From Protonemura montana (lineage: Eukaryota; Arthropoda; Insecta; Plecoptera; Nemouridae), in NCBI GenBank assembly GCA_947568835.1, contig OX387605.1, positions 25,870,769 to 25,934,768 on the forward strand: a DNA stretch of 64,000 nucleotides, in the 5' to 3' direction. The translations under genes were made by a program, and so were the position numbers. The notes under the pieces are model-generated. The model ran no database searches, was not told the DNA's origin, and saw only the letters and a list, made by a program, of their open reading frames with translations. Position 1 is the first letter of the stretch, and each line of letters opens with the position of its first letter. Below are positions 35,891-48,700 of this stretch, in pieces.

Positions 35891-38800
35891 TCACTGGGAG
35901 CACGTCCTGGACTTGAAACCGATCCAGAAGCCCCCTTCAGCCTCCATCCCGAACGAGCTCTTTTCGAGACGTAGCGGGAGGTTGGTCTTCGCGATGGGCA
36001 CCAGATCGAACCGCGATAGCAGAGCGACAGCAGCTACCTTGGCTTCCATCAGCGCAAAGCGCATGCCTGGCGACAATCGTAGTACCGGGATTTAAAGTCA
36101 AGATTATTTATTTATTTGTGTTGTTTAGCGACGCACTGTTTTGACATCTGAGCGTGCGGCACTGGTCTAATGGCGTCGATGAATGAGTGGATGATGATGA
36201 GGATGATGATGAACCTAACCTATTCTAGAAAGGAGGAGGGGAAACCCGGTGCCGGCACGTAGCCTACTCCTGTCGAAGAGCACCAAGGGGACCACCGGCT
36301 TAACGTCCCTTCCGAAAGTCGGTGCAACTCGAACAGCAGGATTCCTCCACAAATCCATGCTGTCGAGAGGTTGATAAGCAAGGCGAGTGAAGTTGTTGTA
36401 CTAACTTTCATCCCTGCAACCTCTCTCCCGAACAGAACTGGTCATGTGTATGATGGTCACCCATCCAATACCTGACCCAGCGCAGTGTTGCTTAACTTTC
36501 ATCCCTCCAACCTCTCTCCCGAACAAAACTGGTCATGTGTATGATGGTCACCCATCCAATACCTGACCCAGCGCAGTGTTGCTTAACTTTCATCCCTCCA
36601 ACCTCTCTCCCGAACAGAACTGGTCATGTGTATGATGGTCACCCATCCAATACCTGACCCAGCGCAGTGTTGCTTAACTTTCATCCCTCCAACCTCTCTC
36701 CCGAACAAAACTAGTCATGTGTATGATGGTCACCCATCCAATACCTGACCCAGCACAGTGTTGCTTAACTTTCATCCCTCCAACCTCTCTCCTGAACAGA
36801 ACTGGTCATGTGTATGATGGTCACCCATCCAATATCTAACCCAGCGCATTGTAACTTAACTTCGGTGATCTCCCGAGAACCGGTGTTTCCAACACGCCAA
36901 TCACTTCGGTTTAAAGTCAGGAAATTGGAGCTATTAAAATGTTAAATCATAAGAAGGAGACTTTCAAATGAGAGAGAGGAAACAGAAACTTTTCTCATCT
37001 CCCTACACAAGCGCTGTACGTGAGCAGTGAGTGTCGCGAGCAAACATCAAAATAAACAAACAAACGTTACATTTTTTTTGTCTGGTTAGTCAAATTGAGT
37101 TGTCGCTGGGCTCATCAAACGAACAAGTCGCATCGCTAAGTTCGGCACCCTGAATGTCCAGCTCAAGGCACGTTCAACAAAGGTAAGTCGCCTGGGAAAA
37201 CCGTTACGCTTACCGATACAGTTCCGCGGGCCGGCGCCAAAGGGCAGATACGTGTACGGCCGGATGCCATGTTTCCTCTGCTCACTGAACCGGTCCGGGT
37301 CGAACCGGTCCGGTTCTGGGAAGTACTCGGGGTCGCGGTGCAGCGCGAAGATAGGCACCCAGATGCCGTCTCCCTGCGTGAAGAAAGCGCCAGCGATGTC
37401 ATTGCTCACTCGCCTTCACATTCAGCTTTCAGAATATGAAAACAATTCTCATGTGCGCCGAAGTGTCTCTAGTGGTGGACATCGTTAACCAATAATTATG
37501 AGTTGTGCAGGAGGACCTTTCCTAGCGGTTCACCTTACCTCGTTCAAGCGAAGACCGCCATGAGTGTTAGTGCCTTCGAGGACGTATGGCTTGATGCATT
37601 TCCGGTCAGTCATCGAGGAGGGTGGAAACAACCGAAGTGTCTCAGACATGACCGTGTCCAGGTACTTCATCTCGTGCAGCTGTGAAAGACAATTGTCAAT
37701 GTCACAATTACACATCTTGGACATGTTTGGTAAAGCCCCAGATGACGGTTTCGGCGAGGACCAGAGCCCAAATGAAACTAGATCAACTTTTAGCACTCGC
37801 TCGACCTTTGGAAGATCGTGGTACTCACCGCTTCCCAGGTGACCTCGCCACCGTGCGCAGCTAGAACCGTGTCGACCTCGCGCTGCGCACGTGTCTGCGC
37901 ATCGGGGTGCGCAGCGAGCAGGTGGCAGAGGAAGCTGAGGTTGGTGGATGACGGGTCGAAGCCCGCGAGGAAGAAGAGGAAGGCCTGCGCTGTTATGTCT
38001 TCCTCGGTCAAAGCTGAAGGACGAAACGACAGGAGCTTAAACCTGAATACCTCGCGTTCAGTCTCGATAATTCAAACACATTTTTACACTTGCGTCGAAA
38101 TATGATATTGAAGATTTCATTTCGGAAATCAAGCCGCTTGACGTGACATTTACTGGCTTTATGAGGTGCAAGAAATGTGTTTGTTGGCCATGCATTCAAA
38201 CAAGTCTGTAGAGCTGCTTGGCTCCAGTATCCAGGTAACAATGTCCAGTAGCAAGTGTCTGATCACATCAGTATCTGATTGGCTGTGACCACGGGAGCTT
38301 GTAACTGGCAGACATCTTTTGGTCCGGATATTGTCATACAAGTTCTTACATATTCTTGTAGGGAATCCTTCAGAAAGCTTCGCAGTCTAACGCTCATTGG
38401 AATTTACATCCTGGATGTTGCCTTGTTTGCATGGCCTGTACCCACACCTGTTCCACACTCGCAGCTCCATCCACAATCATTTTACAAGGGGATCGGTGAA
38501 GATGGACCAACCCAACCACCGCCTGAAGAGGACAGAAACGGACCTTCTTTACCGGGGAGCCGCAATTATGAACAAACTTGCAGTTTGCGTAGTAAATTCA
38601 AACTTACAGTCAAAGAGTTTCCGACTAAAACGTTTTTTTTTTACACTTTTAGCGAATTTTTAATTTTTTAACAGGTTTATGCTAATTTGTCTAAATATTG
38701 TAAACATTGGCAATGACGTGTGTGTATGATGTGAGCGTGTGATCGGTATGATAGTTTTTAGACTCATGTCTACTTGATGTAAACTTAGCACTAGTTTTAA

Positions 38801-41800
38801 CAAAAACTATTTCAACTGGGTTTTGAATGCTAAGCAAAGGACAACTAAATTTCCCGACGTTTCGTAACATGTACCAGTTACTTCATATTGTCAAAATATT
38901 GACACCGTTAATCATTGTTTAATAAAATAAAATTAAGCAACCCCTCCTCGGTCTTGTCTTGTAGCTCAATTGCCAGCACGAACCTAGCAGTTAGCAGCTA
39001 TGATACTCACGTGGGTCGGCGCTATCGCGGGCCTGCATGAGCAAGTGTATCATGTCTGGTCGAACAATGTTGTGCTGCTCTCTGGCGGCGATTGTTTCGT
39101 GAACCAGAGTGCTGAAGAACTTGTTGGTGTCGCCGGGGAGCAGAGAGAATCCAAGTTTCTAGACACAAAGCGTAACACGCACTTTTCTTGAGAATACATT
39201 CAACTTCACTCTTTTAATCAAATCAAAACAGGGAAACTGATCATCTAATTCTACGATTGGTCGGTTGTTTTATGTCACATGCCAATGGGAATTACACCTT
39301 GCCAGTTACGAAGGACTGGCGAGTAGTACATCTGAATGTACTTGCTTAAATTAGTTCATGATAAACAGTGCTGGAGCTCAAGTGGAGAAACTATCCTCAC
39401 TGAGTTTTGAAACACGCATAATTCCCACACAATTACAATTACAATGTTGACTCTGAACGGACACCAGTTTATCTGTACCTACAGTTTCTACGTCCGAATG
39501 CATGTTTCAATCTGTGAGGTTATAGGTAAGATATGCGTACCCTCATTATGTTTGGCGCTAAAGTAAAGCCGAAGAACACGAGCATCCTCTTCAAGCTGAT
39601 GTTGGAAACTGCTTTCCCCATGAGATAAAACTCGTTGTCAGTGTCCTCGAAAGAGTCAACGCGGGCGCCGAACGCGCAGGTCGCAATCACGTCGTTGGCG
39701 TAGCGCGTGAAGAGGTCCTTGAGTTCCACCGACAACGTGCCGCCCTCCGCGGCTGAAAGACGTGGTGGCAAAGATGGACGTTGTAGATCCTTAGAAACTT
39801 AGGAGACTTCATTTAGCAACTAGTAACATCTTGATTATCTGCTACCATTGCGTAGTTTAGAGGTTTAGTCAGAGTCACAGCGCCAATGCAAACAATCAAA
39901 CAAAAATGGAGGTCGCCATATATATTTTTTTTGCCCCAATCCCGCCCTGGCAGCATGACGGTCGCTTCACACTAAATCGCCTCTGCCTTACACTATCAAA
40001 GATTGTGCAGCCCGTTGCAAGCAACAGGAAGCTCTGATGTGCGGACATGCAAGGATTTATGCAAGGATCAACTAGGTCGTGGAGGTAGAATGCATTGTTC
40101 AGCTTTTCGGCTGGTATAATGCTGCCATGCTTGGTAGTTAGTTGGTTTGACATTCCAAGATGGAATCGAGAAGAGAGAGAGAGGCAGTAAAAAGACCGGC
40201 ACTAAAGCAAGATTGTGACGATCAAAAACTCTGCCGTGACATGCAGTTAGAGAAGAGCAGGTTGCATTCCCACTAGAAGTGAGTTTGCTAAATCTGCGGT
40301 AGGGCTATCAATTTAGTCTAAGTGGGAGTTGGAATTGAAGTAGATGCAGGAATTTCTAGCTCTGGGAGGAGATTTTCCGTCAGAATGTCCACATTTCAGT
40401 GCAAAGGTAGTACCGTTTTTTTAAAGTGCCATCTGGCGTCGGTCGCTGTGTACCTGCATCAGAAAAGCGTGTCGCCATTTAAGGTGCTAATGATATATAC
40501 TCACTCTCACAGCGTTTCTGTACGTGGTCTGCCATCTGACGGCCGCATTCAGCAACCAGCACGGACATGGCTCGCATCTTGCTAGATGTAAATGCCGGGC
40601 TGAGTGTGGAGCGCATGCGTTTCCAACGTTCCCCTGCACATCGTGCACAAGTCTTATACAACCACCAAACTGTTTGTCATGTTGGAAAAATCGGTCCTCG
40701 TGAGAACACCGAAGTTAAGCAACACTGCGCAGGGTCAGGTATTGGATGGGTGACCATCATACACATGGCCCGTTCTGTTCGGGAGAGAGGTTGGAGGGAT
40801 GAAAGTTAAGCAACACTGTGCTGGGTCAGGTATTGGATGAGTGACCATCATACACATGACCAGTTCTGTTCGGGAGAGAGGTTGGAGGGATGAAAGTTAA
40901 GCAACACTGCGCTGATTCAGGTATTGGATGGGTGACCATCATACACATGACCAGTTCTGTTCGGGAGAGAGGTTAGAGGGATGAAAGTTAAGCAACACTG
41001 CGCTGGATCAGGTATTGGATGGGTGACCACCATACACATGGCCAGTTCTGTTCGGGAGAGAGGTTGGAGGGATGAAAGTTAAGCAACACTGCGCTGGGTC
41101 ATGTATTGGATGGGTGACCATCATACACATGATCAGTTCTGTTCGGGAGAGAGGTTGGAGGGATGAAAGTTAGTACAGCAACTTCACTCGCCTTGCTTAT
41201 CAAACTCTCAACAGCATGGATTTGTGGAGGAATCCTGTTATTCGCGTTGTACCGTCCTTCGGAAGGGACGTTAAGTCGGTGGTCTCCTTGGTGCTCTTCG
41301 ACAGGAGTAGGCTAGGTGCCGGCACCGGGTTTTCGCTCCTCCATTCTAGGCTAGTTTAGGTTCATCATCATCCCAATTATCAACTGTTCATTCACCGACA
41401 TCATTAGACCAGTGCCGCAGGACCCGTTGTCAAAACAGTGCGTCGTTAAACAACACAAATCAATCATTCAATCTTCAACAACCACAATCTCTTGTAGACC
41501 GGCCACTCAGCAAAGTTAGAACAATGGAAATCGATCAGCTTTCCAGACATTCTGATCACTGCAACGTTGTGGTCCAATAAAACCATTCACAACTTAAAAG
41601 TTAAAATCCTTGACGACGTAACAAAAATATTCGTCAGCATTTGAAATCCTTGCCAGGTCGTTCAGTTTCAGATCGTTACCTTCCAGAGATACGAGGCACC
41701 TTCCAACGATAGGATCGACGTCTATCGAGATAGTGGAACGGTGATGCAGGAAGTGCTCCGCGTCCTTGGTGGTGATGCTCCTGATCATTTCAGGATCGCA

Positions 41801-42730
41801 CACCATGTAGACTGGTTTCATGAACTCGAAGAAACCAACGACTGGATTCCCGGGGCGCAGTCGATCGTAGACGCCTGCGGGCAGAGAGGCGGCGAGATCA
41901 TGGCAGTACATTATCGTGGGTTCAGAGGCTTATCATATCAGAGAAGTCGATGTCATGGATGTCGTTGTTTCAGAACCAGCAGCTGACGCATACCAATAAT
42001 GGGCCTCGTAAGTTTTCCGCGAGGAATTTTAACCTACCAATAGATAACTGGACATTCAACAGTGGCGTCTTAATATTCTGTCAACCAAAGTAACATCTTG
42101 CTTTCACCTGAAATGGTAGCATGACATCGACTGTGATCTTGAAAGAAAAAAAATATCGAAAAGATTTTCTCTCCATAGTAAAAAAATTTTTAATAAAGGA
42201 ACATTTTTATTCTGTGACGGAATTTTTAAACACGTGACTTGTACTGTAATTGTCTATTATTATTATTGTTGTTTTATTGTTTATTGTTTTGATTGATAGA
42301 AACATTGACATGTTTAATATTGTGGTCCAATCAATCTGCAACCGCCGTGAGCGGTTTAGCAACCAGTTGAAAAACAAACAACAATTTTATGCTACTTTAG
42401 ATAGCCGAGAAGACTTTAATTACCAAGGCTTCAAAAGATAATCGGTGATTACTGATCAGCCAAAATTCAGTTCAATTTTTTTCGATTTCTGTAGACAAAT
42501 GTTTTTTTTTAAATGGCTGTAACCCGAAATGTCCGTCCTGCCAGAATGTACGTACCCTTGATATTCTCGGCGGAGGGGACGCGTTTCCACAGCGCTGGCA
42601 ACATGTTCCCGAGGAAGGGTAGCGGTCGGTCGAATGGTATGTTGTTATGTTGGAAGTATGAGAAGGACCGCGTTCCTAGGAAGTAAAGGGCGACGAGGAC
42701 GACGCCCAGGAGGACCCAAATCACCGCCAT
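35891..42730 (-). CDS. Cytochrome P450, CYP3 clan, CYP9-like
   Basis: Haem-thiolate enzyme, probably anchored in the ER membrane by an N-terminal helix ([19 protein letters not shown]). Nine minus-strand exons: 42730-42556, 41874-41680, 40633-40505, 39752-39541, 39158-39011, 38013-37829, 37679-37539, 37373-37214 and 36066-35891. They sum to 1521 nt (506 residues, typical length), with all phases consistent. Motifs are the helix C ERWKRMR, the [15 protein letters not shown] block, ETLR (361-364), FDPDRF (419-424), and the haem loop [10 protein letters not shown] (440-449) with Cys447. The phrases [12 protein letters not shown] and [10 protein letters not shown] recall insect CYP9. The I-helix reads AGFDPSST (303-310), so Pro307 replaces the usual threonine. 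The substrate is unknown. Introns hold two 5S-derived SINEs and foldback fragments. The exact CYP family needs a phylogeny. Confidence 0.93.
36104..36911 (-). mobile_element. 5S-derived SINE, five heads (locus 4)
   Basis: In the P450 intron between exons 8 and 9, opposite to the plus strand and so in the same orientation as the P450 gene. Five 91-bp heads span about 36414-36868. The outermost head keeps the longest 5S match (GAGATCACCGAAGTTAAG). The tail is at 36104-36413. Confidence 0.88.
38757..38890 (+). mobile_element. Foldback family fragment in P450 intron 5
   Basis: Single arm: TTTAGACTCATGTCTACTTG, TTAGCACTAGTTTTAACAAA and CGACGTTTCGTAACATGTAC match the left arm of the element at 25.4 kb. 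No partner arm is present. Confidence 0.7.
40663..41475 (+). mobile_element. 5S-derived SINE, five heads (locus 5)
   Basis: In the P450 intron between exons 2 and 3, antisense to the gene. It starts with TTGGAAAAATCGGTCCTCGT and ACACCGAAGTTAAGCAACAC, then four further heads at 91-bp spacing, then the tail from about 41168. It ends with AATCAATCATTCAATC. Confidence 0.88.
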
Positions 42731-42839
42731 CGTGGTCGACAAGCCTGCGAAGTGCACCAAGAATTGTCCCAGCAAACAAAAAAACGCTGCGTTGCTATTG
42801 TAAACGATGGCAAATGTGGATACAAATTACCTAATGTTT

Positions 42840-44050
42840 GATTTTTCTGAGGGTTTCAGAGCAATTGTCATTGTTTTTGTGGTTTTATGGTGTCTTCTCT
42901 TTTATGAAGGGATTGCAGTCCTAAATATAACTTGATTTTTTCAACCTTTTTCAATATGGACGAATGCCAAAGTACTTAACAAAAATTAATCAAGGTATTG
43001 GAAGTACCTGAGATAGTGACATGAAATTATGCAGAATATATTTAAACCTAAATTTATTTACTCATTGCGCGTTATAAAGTGCATGAATGTTAGAAATAAA
43101 ACTGGTCGAATAACCAGACCATTTTCACAGAACAAAGCCATCGAGGCATCGTAGGTAACAACGAGGCAATGTAATTGTGACGGTACAAGATTGAGAATGC
43201 ACGCGAGTTCCATCAATAACTAGGCGTATATCACTTTATTATTGTATCCACGTGAAGCGTTTCAGAGATAATTAAATAACTGTGTTGAAGTTACGCTGTG
43301 TCGTGAAGATTGCATGCAAAAACATTATCAAACACAGACGGTTATTTTTATTTCTACAGGAAATCTAAAAAAAAATAAAAAATTGTATCAACTCACCAAT
43401 CTAAGAATATGCCTCGCCAAAAATCCGCTCAATAGTGGAATAAAGCTCACCTAACCAATCGTTATCTTGCCCAACACACTTTTTATCTGATAAGGAAAGT
43501 ACAAATCATAACATTATGATTGCATGAAGGACAGTACAGCGTCAAGTACCGATGTGAATTGCACCTGTCGATGCTCACTTCCAGTGCAAAGACAAGTTAC
43601 CTAACACTGTCAACTGTCAAGATATTTGTATGTACCTAACCTTCACAGAGTCATAACACCTTTTAGTGGGCAACATTAGATGACAAGCAAGAAAGCAAGG
43701 TTTTCATGGACTGTCATGGACCTCTGAAATGTTGACACTAACGTCCTCTCGTATCACCAACTGGTCTTCTCTGGCTTTCACCATCAACCTAAGACTGCAA
43801 GACTGCAACGCTGCAAGACTGCAGGACGTGCTCCTGGATACTGCATAGAGGCGACGATTATGTACAAGGCTGAATGCATGCAAGGCTTGTTAAAACTTAC
43901 TAAAGATGTTTTAAAAATGGGAAGGAAGTGTCTGCAATCAATACGGTTGAAGCATTTTGCAAGTTTATTCAAATTTGAAGTAAAATAGAAAAATATTAAA
44001 TGCAGTTAATGAAATGATGACAAAATACAGATGCAAGCTTATCTTTATGA
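42840..44050. other. Spacer upstream of the P450
   Basis: The 5' flank of the P450 gene and AT-rich spacer. A short direct repeat of AAGACTGCA units lies at 43792-43826. No coding exon is supported. A 5' non-coding P450 exon could lie here but I cannot place it. Confidence 0.4.
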
Positions 44051-44152
44051 ACACTATAATGTCTCAAAAATTGATGCCCAAACGGGGCATTGAAGCCCGA
44101 ATCCCCGTTAGGACATCAATTTTTGAGACGGTTATAGTGTTCATAATAATAA
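44051..44152. repeat. Palindrome made of two half copies of the tRNA-like element end
   Basis: ATGAACACTATAATGTCTCA and its reverse (TGAGACGGTTATAGTGTTCA) flank a centre where AACGGGGCATTGAAGCCCGA meets CCCCGTT. Both halves match the 3' end of the tRNA-like element beside the 52-bp satellite. The next 50 bp (GCGCATTGCAAGCGTTTGCA) also matches the interior of the foldback element near 25640. Confidence 0.6.
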
Positions 44153-44749
44153 AATACCCCGCGCATTGCAAGCGTTTGCAATTTAAATCAGATTTCATAC
44201 AAATGCAAGCGTGTTTTAGCCAACAGGGCCAAACAATGAACTCGCTATTAGTTTTAGTTATGTCGCTGTTTTAGTTATGGAAGACTGAGGGTTGGTAATA
44301 TCGCGGGCTAATTGACAGTTTGGCCCTAGAGTTGTCTTTCCGTCTGTCATTTCGTGTTTCAAATGTAAACCAGTTTCTTGATATACATAATTTCAAACAA
44401 CATTTGTTCTTATTACGTTTAGAAATAATGCTCATCAATCTGCGTGCCCATCAGACACTTTACACTGCATCTCGTGCGTGAGCTTGCGACACTCTGACGC
44501 ATATTTGAAGGCAATACGCATCAAACAACGACGCACGTCGTCTAATAATTATTTGGTAACACACTTGCTTGAAAGTGATCGCGAGTTGACGGCCAAAAGT
44601 CAGTGTATTTGCCATGGCTGCTGGGTGGTAGGGAACCAAGCGCGCGACGGCATATGTTGTCAAACCAACTTTAACATGTCTGCAAAGTTTCGTATGTTTA
44701 TTGATATCTCGACTCTCATACTGGACTTTGTTCTCAATGTGCGTACTAT

Positions 44750-45545
44750 ACTTATTATTATTTGTGGTGTTTAACGACGCACTGTTTTGACAACTGGCCC
44801 TGCGGCACTGGTCTAATGGCGTCGGTGAATGAGTGGATGATGATGAACCTAACCTAGCCTAGAAGGGAGGAGAGGAAACCCGGTGCCGGCACGTAGCCTA
44901 CTCCTGTCGAAGAGCACCAAGGGGACCACCGGCTTAACGTCCCTTCCGAAGGACGGTACAACGCGAACAACAGGATGCCTTCACAAATCCATGCTGTCGA
45001 GAGGTTGATAAGCAAGGCGAGTGAAGTTGCTGTACTAACTTGCATCCCTCCAAACTCTCTCCCGAACAGAACTGGTCATGTGTATGATGGTCACCCATCC
45101 AATACATGACCCAGCGTAGTGTTGCTTAACTTTCATCCCTCCAACCTCTCTCCCGAACAGAACTGGTCATGTGTATGATGGTCACCCATCCAATACCTGA
45201 CCCAGCGCAGTGTTGCTTAACTTTCATCACTCCAACCTCTCTCCCGAACAGAACTGGTCATGTGTATGATGGTCACCCATTCAATACCTTTCCCAGCACA
45301 GTGTTGCTTAACTTTCATCCCTCCAACCTCTCTCCCGAACAGAACTGGTCATGTGTATGATGGTCACCCATCCAATACCTGACCCAGCGCAGTGTTGCTT
45401 AACTTTCATCCCTCCAACCTCTCTCCTGAACAGAACTGGTCATGTATATGATGGTCACCCATCCAATACCTGACCCAGCGCAGTGTTGCTTAACTTCGGT
45501 GATCTAACGAGAACCGGTGTTTCCAACATGCCAAACCTTTCGGTG
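44750..45545 (-). mobile_element. 5S-derived SINE, five heads (locus 6)
   Basis: Intergenic between the P450 and the kinase gene. The outermost head, read on the minus strand, carries GTTGGAAACACCGGTTCTCG followed by TTAGATCACCGAAGTTAAGC, a clear 5S rRNA match of over 30 bases with few differences. Four more heads and the tail follow. Confidence 0.9.
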
Positions 45546-45702
45546 CGTACTACATGTGTCCGTTCCACTTGCTTCTCTCCATGCTAATCAGTGTGGGGTC
45601 TCAGATTGCGTAGCACCAGGTCTCCATCGTGCATTCGCACTTCTCGGGCAGATTCCAGGTACATATTTCCCAGTTGGAGCGTCTCGACTTCGGTACTTTT
45701 AG

Positions 45703-48700
45703 TTATTGTTTGCTGCTGCTCGAGTAAGAACTGGCGATGTCAGCCCAGCGCTGAGTCAACGCCTCCCTGGGCACGGCGTCGATCTTGAATAGGAGGTTCC
45801 AGCCGGTGGTTTGCGTGGTCATCAGGTACGCGTTGTCGGGGTCCTGGAGGTGCGAATATGCGCCCATTACGAGGCTCTGGCAGAGGCGGCCCGCTACGCA
45901 AGTCTGCAAGAGGAAGAGAGCAGAAGACTCTGTAAGGTTGAGGGTTAAACTGCCTTAGCGGAAAAAAATATATATACTGACCTTCAAAAACTATACCGAC
46001 AAAAATGGTAAATCCTCTTCAGCGAATGGAGGTACTGTCTTTTAGAGTTAAAATATATATCATCTTTTTTCTCGCAGATTACTCGCAATTGAGACTGGAT
46101 TGCATCCAAATAATTTTTGCCCCAAAGACTGATACAAGCATTCATTAAAAAATATGGAAATAATTTGAGTCGTAATTAATTAATTGTTAAAAACTACAGC
46201 CGCAAGCGGCATCTGATGGCAGCTGTCGCTACCACGTGCTGCCGGCCTCGCTTGCTCTCAACCTACAGAACCCATAAACGGGTAAAAACAATCGAAAGTA
46301 TACCTTTTGTTTCAGACCCAAAACGCACAAAAATGATACCTTTGCAATGATTGGAGGCGCTATCGACGTTTACCTTGAGCAGTGCTAGCTCCTCGACGGG
46401 CAACTTTCTCACCGTCGAGTACCCAGCGATCACGTGGCCGGCGACGTCGAGGGGGTCACCGTCGGCGTCGCGACGCTGCAGCATCAAGTAGCACACGGCG
46501 ATTGCCAACTCGAACAGCAGACACGACTTCTGCAAAGCGTTTTGCAAGGCGACAATTGCATAATCTATATGCTGTCAAGAAATTGTTTTGCTAAGTGAAT
46601 GTAGCGCTATCTTTTCAAACTCCCTCCCGAACGAGGCAGGGAGACGACGGTCATCAATCTTAACCTGACTCACGATATTGTGGAGCAGAGAAAACGTACA
46701 GAAATAATTCTTGTAAACTCGATATCATTCACTTTTCAATAAAAGTAACAGAAATATCAACACAAAACCTTGGGGCAGGTTTCATGGGGTTCCTCTCGCA
46801 GATTATTGAAAGAGATAAGGACATTTCCGATCTATTCTTGTCTCTCTCGTACAGCGGATATAGTTTCCTCTGTAATTATCTTCCTCTCCCACTTCCTCTC
46901 TCTTCTTCCTCCAATAGAGAGACGCTAACGCGCTCCTGCGATAGATTTCTAAGCTAAACGAGCAGCGATTAAGTATAAATACCTGAGAGTCGCCGAAGTC
47001 GATGACCGCGTGGATCTCCCAGTCTTCGCCCTGCCCCTGGTTCTGACTGGGTCGCACCAAGACGTTCTGTTCGTTGAAGTCTCCGTGGATGACTCCACGC
47101 TCCAGCCACTCCATGGCGGGGACCACGAGGGCGTCGAACTCGTCCAGCGCGCGCGAAACTAGCGCCAACTTCTCCGGCGACGTCACGGCGAACAAGAACT
47201 TGCGTAGCTCCGTCGGCACGGCTTCCAGGAACCAGAGCGATCTGTGCGTCGCAAAGACTGGATGGTCGAAACTCTGGAAGAATGAGGGATGGGATGGGGG
47301 GGGGGGGAGGTCCATGTCAGACATCTCAAAAAACTTCACAATAATATTTGCGCGGCTGAGGATGCTTCTTATTCTTAAAGGGGACGCAGAAATCATCATC
47401 TCTAAAAATAAATTAACAAAATTCTCTCTTACTAAATTGAAGATGGGTTCAGCTAAGGCCTATTCTAATGTTTACTCATACAAATGAATGAATATCCATC
47501 ACAATTGGCACTTTTCCTTCTGAAGCGTCAGATGTAATTTATATAATTATATTTAATCATCAGTATTTATTTCTTCGTTACTGACCTTTAGCACCTGGTC
47601 GAGTTGAGCCACATACCGGCCGGCCTGGTAGAAGATCCGGTCAGTGCAGGTAACTTGGTGCAGGATGGTCCCAGGCTGGAAGGTCAGAAGTCGCACCAAG
47701 TTTTTGATGTCAGCTCTGGTGCCATCGCCTGTAAACCACGACCTCGACATTCAAGTGGGTTTAGTCCAGCAGGAGGCCTCGGTTGCTTATACCGGTACAC
47801 GGCCCATGGCAGATCAATAGTTTGGCCAAAAAGGGGGCCGAGGGAAAAACAGGTGCCGTTACCCAGCCTGTAATCAGGGCACCAAGAGCTGGTCACGGCT
47901 CTCAGCATGCTGATGGCTGATCTGAAGACATTTGGTACATCGCCGCTCTTTTACTTTTGTCCATCGAACGGTTTGTCGTGTTGGAAACACCGGTCCTCGT
48001 GAGATCACCGAAGTTAAGAAACACTGCGCTGGGTCAGGTATTGGATGGCTGACCATCATACACATGACTAGTTCTGTTCGGGAGAGAGGTTGGAGGGATG
48101 AAAGTTAAGCAACACTGCGCTGGGTCAGGTATTGGATGGGTGACCATTATACACATGACCAGTTCTGTTTGGGAGAGAGGTTGGAGGGATGAAAGTTAAG
48201 CGACACTGCACTGGGTCAGGTATTGGATGGCTTACCATCATACACATGACCAGTTCTGTTTGAGAGAGAGGTTGGAGGGATGAAAGTTAAGCAACACTGC
48301 GCTGGGTCAGGTATTGGATGGCTTACCATCATACACATGACCAGTTCTGTTCGGGAGAGAGGTTGGAGGGATGAAAGTTAGTACAGCAACTTCACTCGCC
48401 TTGCTTATCAACCTCTCGACAGCATGGATTTGTGGAGGAATCCTGTTGTTCACGTTGTACCGTCCTTCGGAAGGGACGTTAAGCCGGTGGTCCCCTTGGT
48501 GCTCTTCGACAGGAGTAGGCTACGTGCCGGCACCTGGTTTCCCCTCCTCCCTTCTAGGCTAGGTTAGGTTCATCATCATCCACTCATTCACCGACGCCAT
48601 TAGACCAGTGCCACATGGCACGTTGTCAAAACAGTGCGTCATTAAACACCACAAATCAATAAATTCTTTTGTCCACTTGAATAATTTCTTTGCTGCAATT

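Noticed and set aside
38279..38671. 130-residue frame in P450 intron 5
   Set aside because: It lies in an intron of a well-supported gene, with no domain and no splice support.
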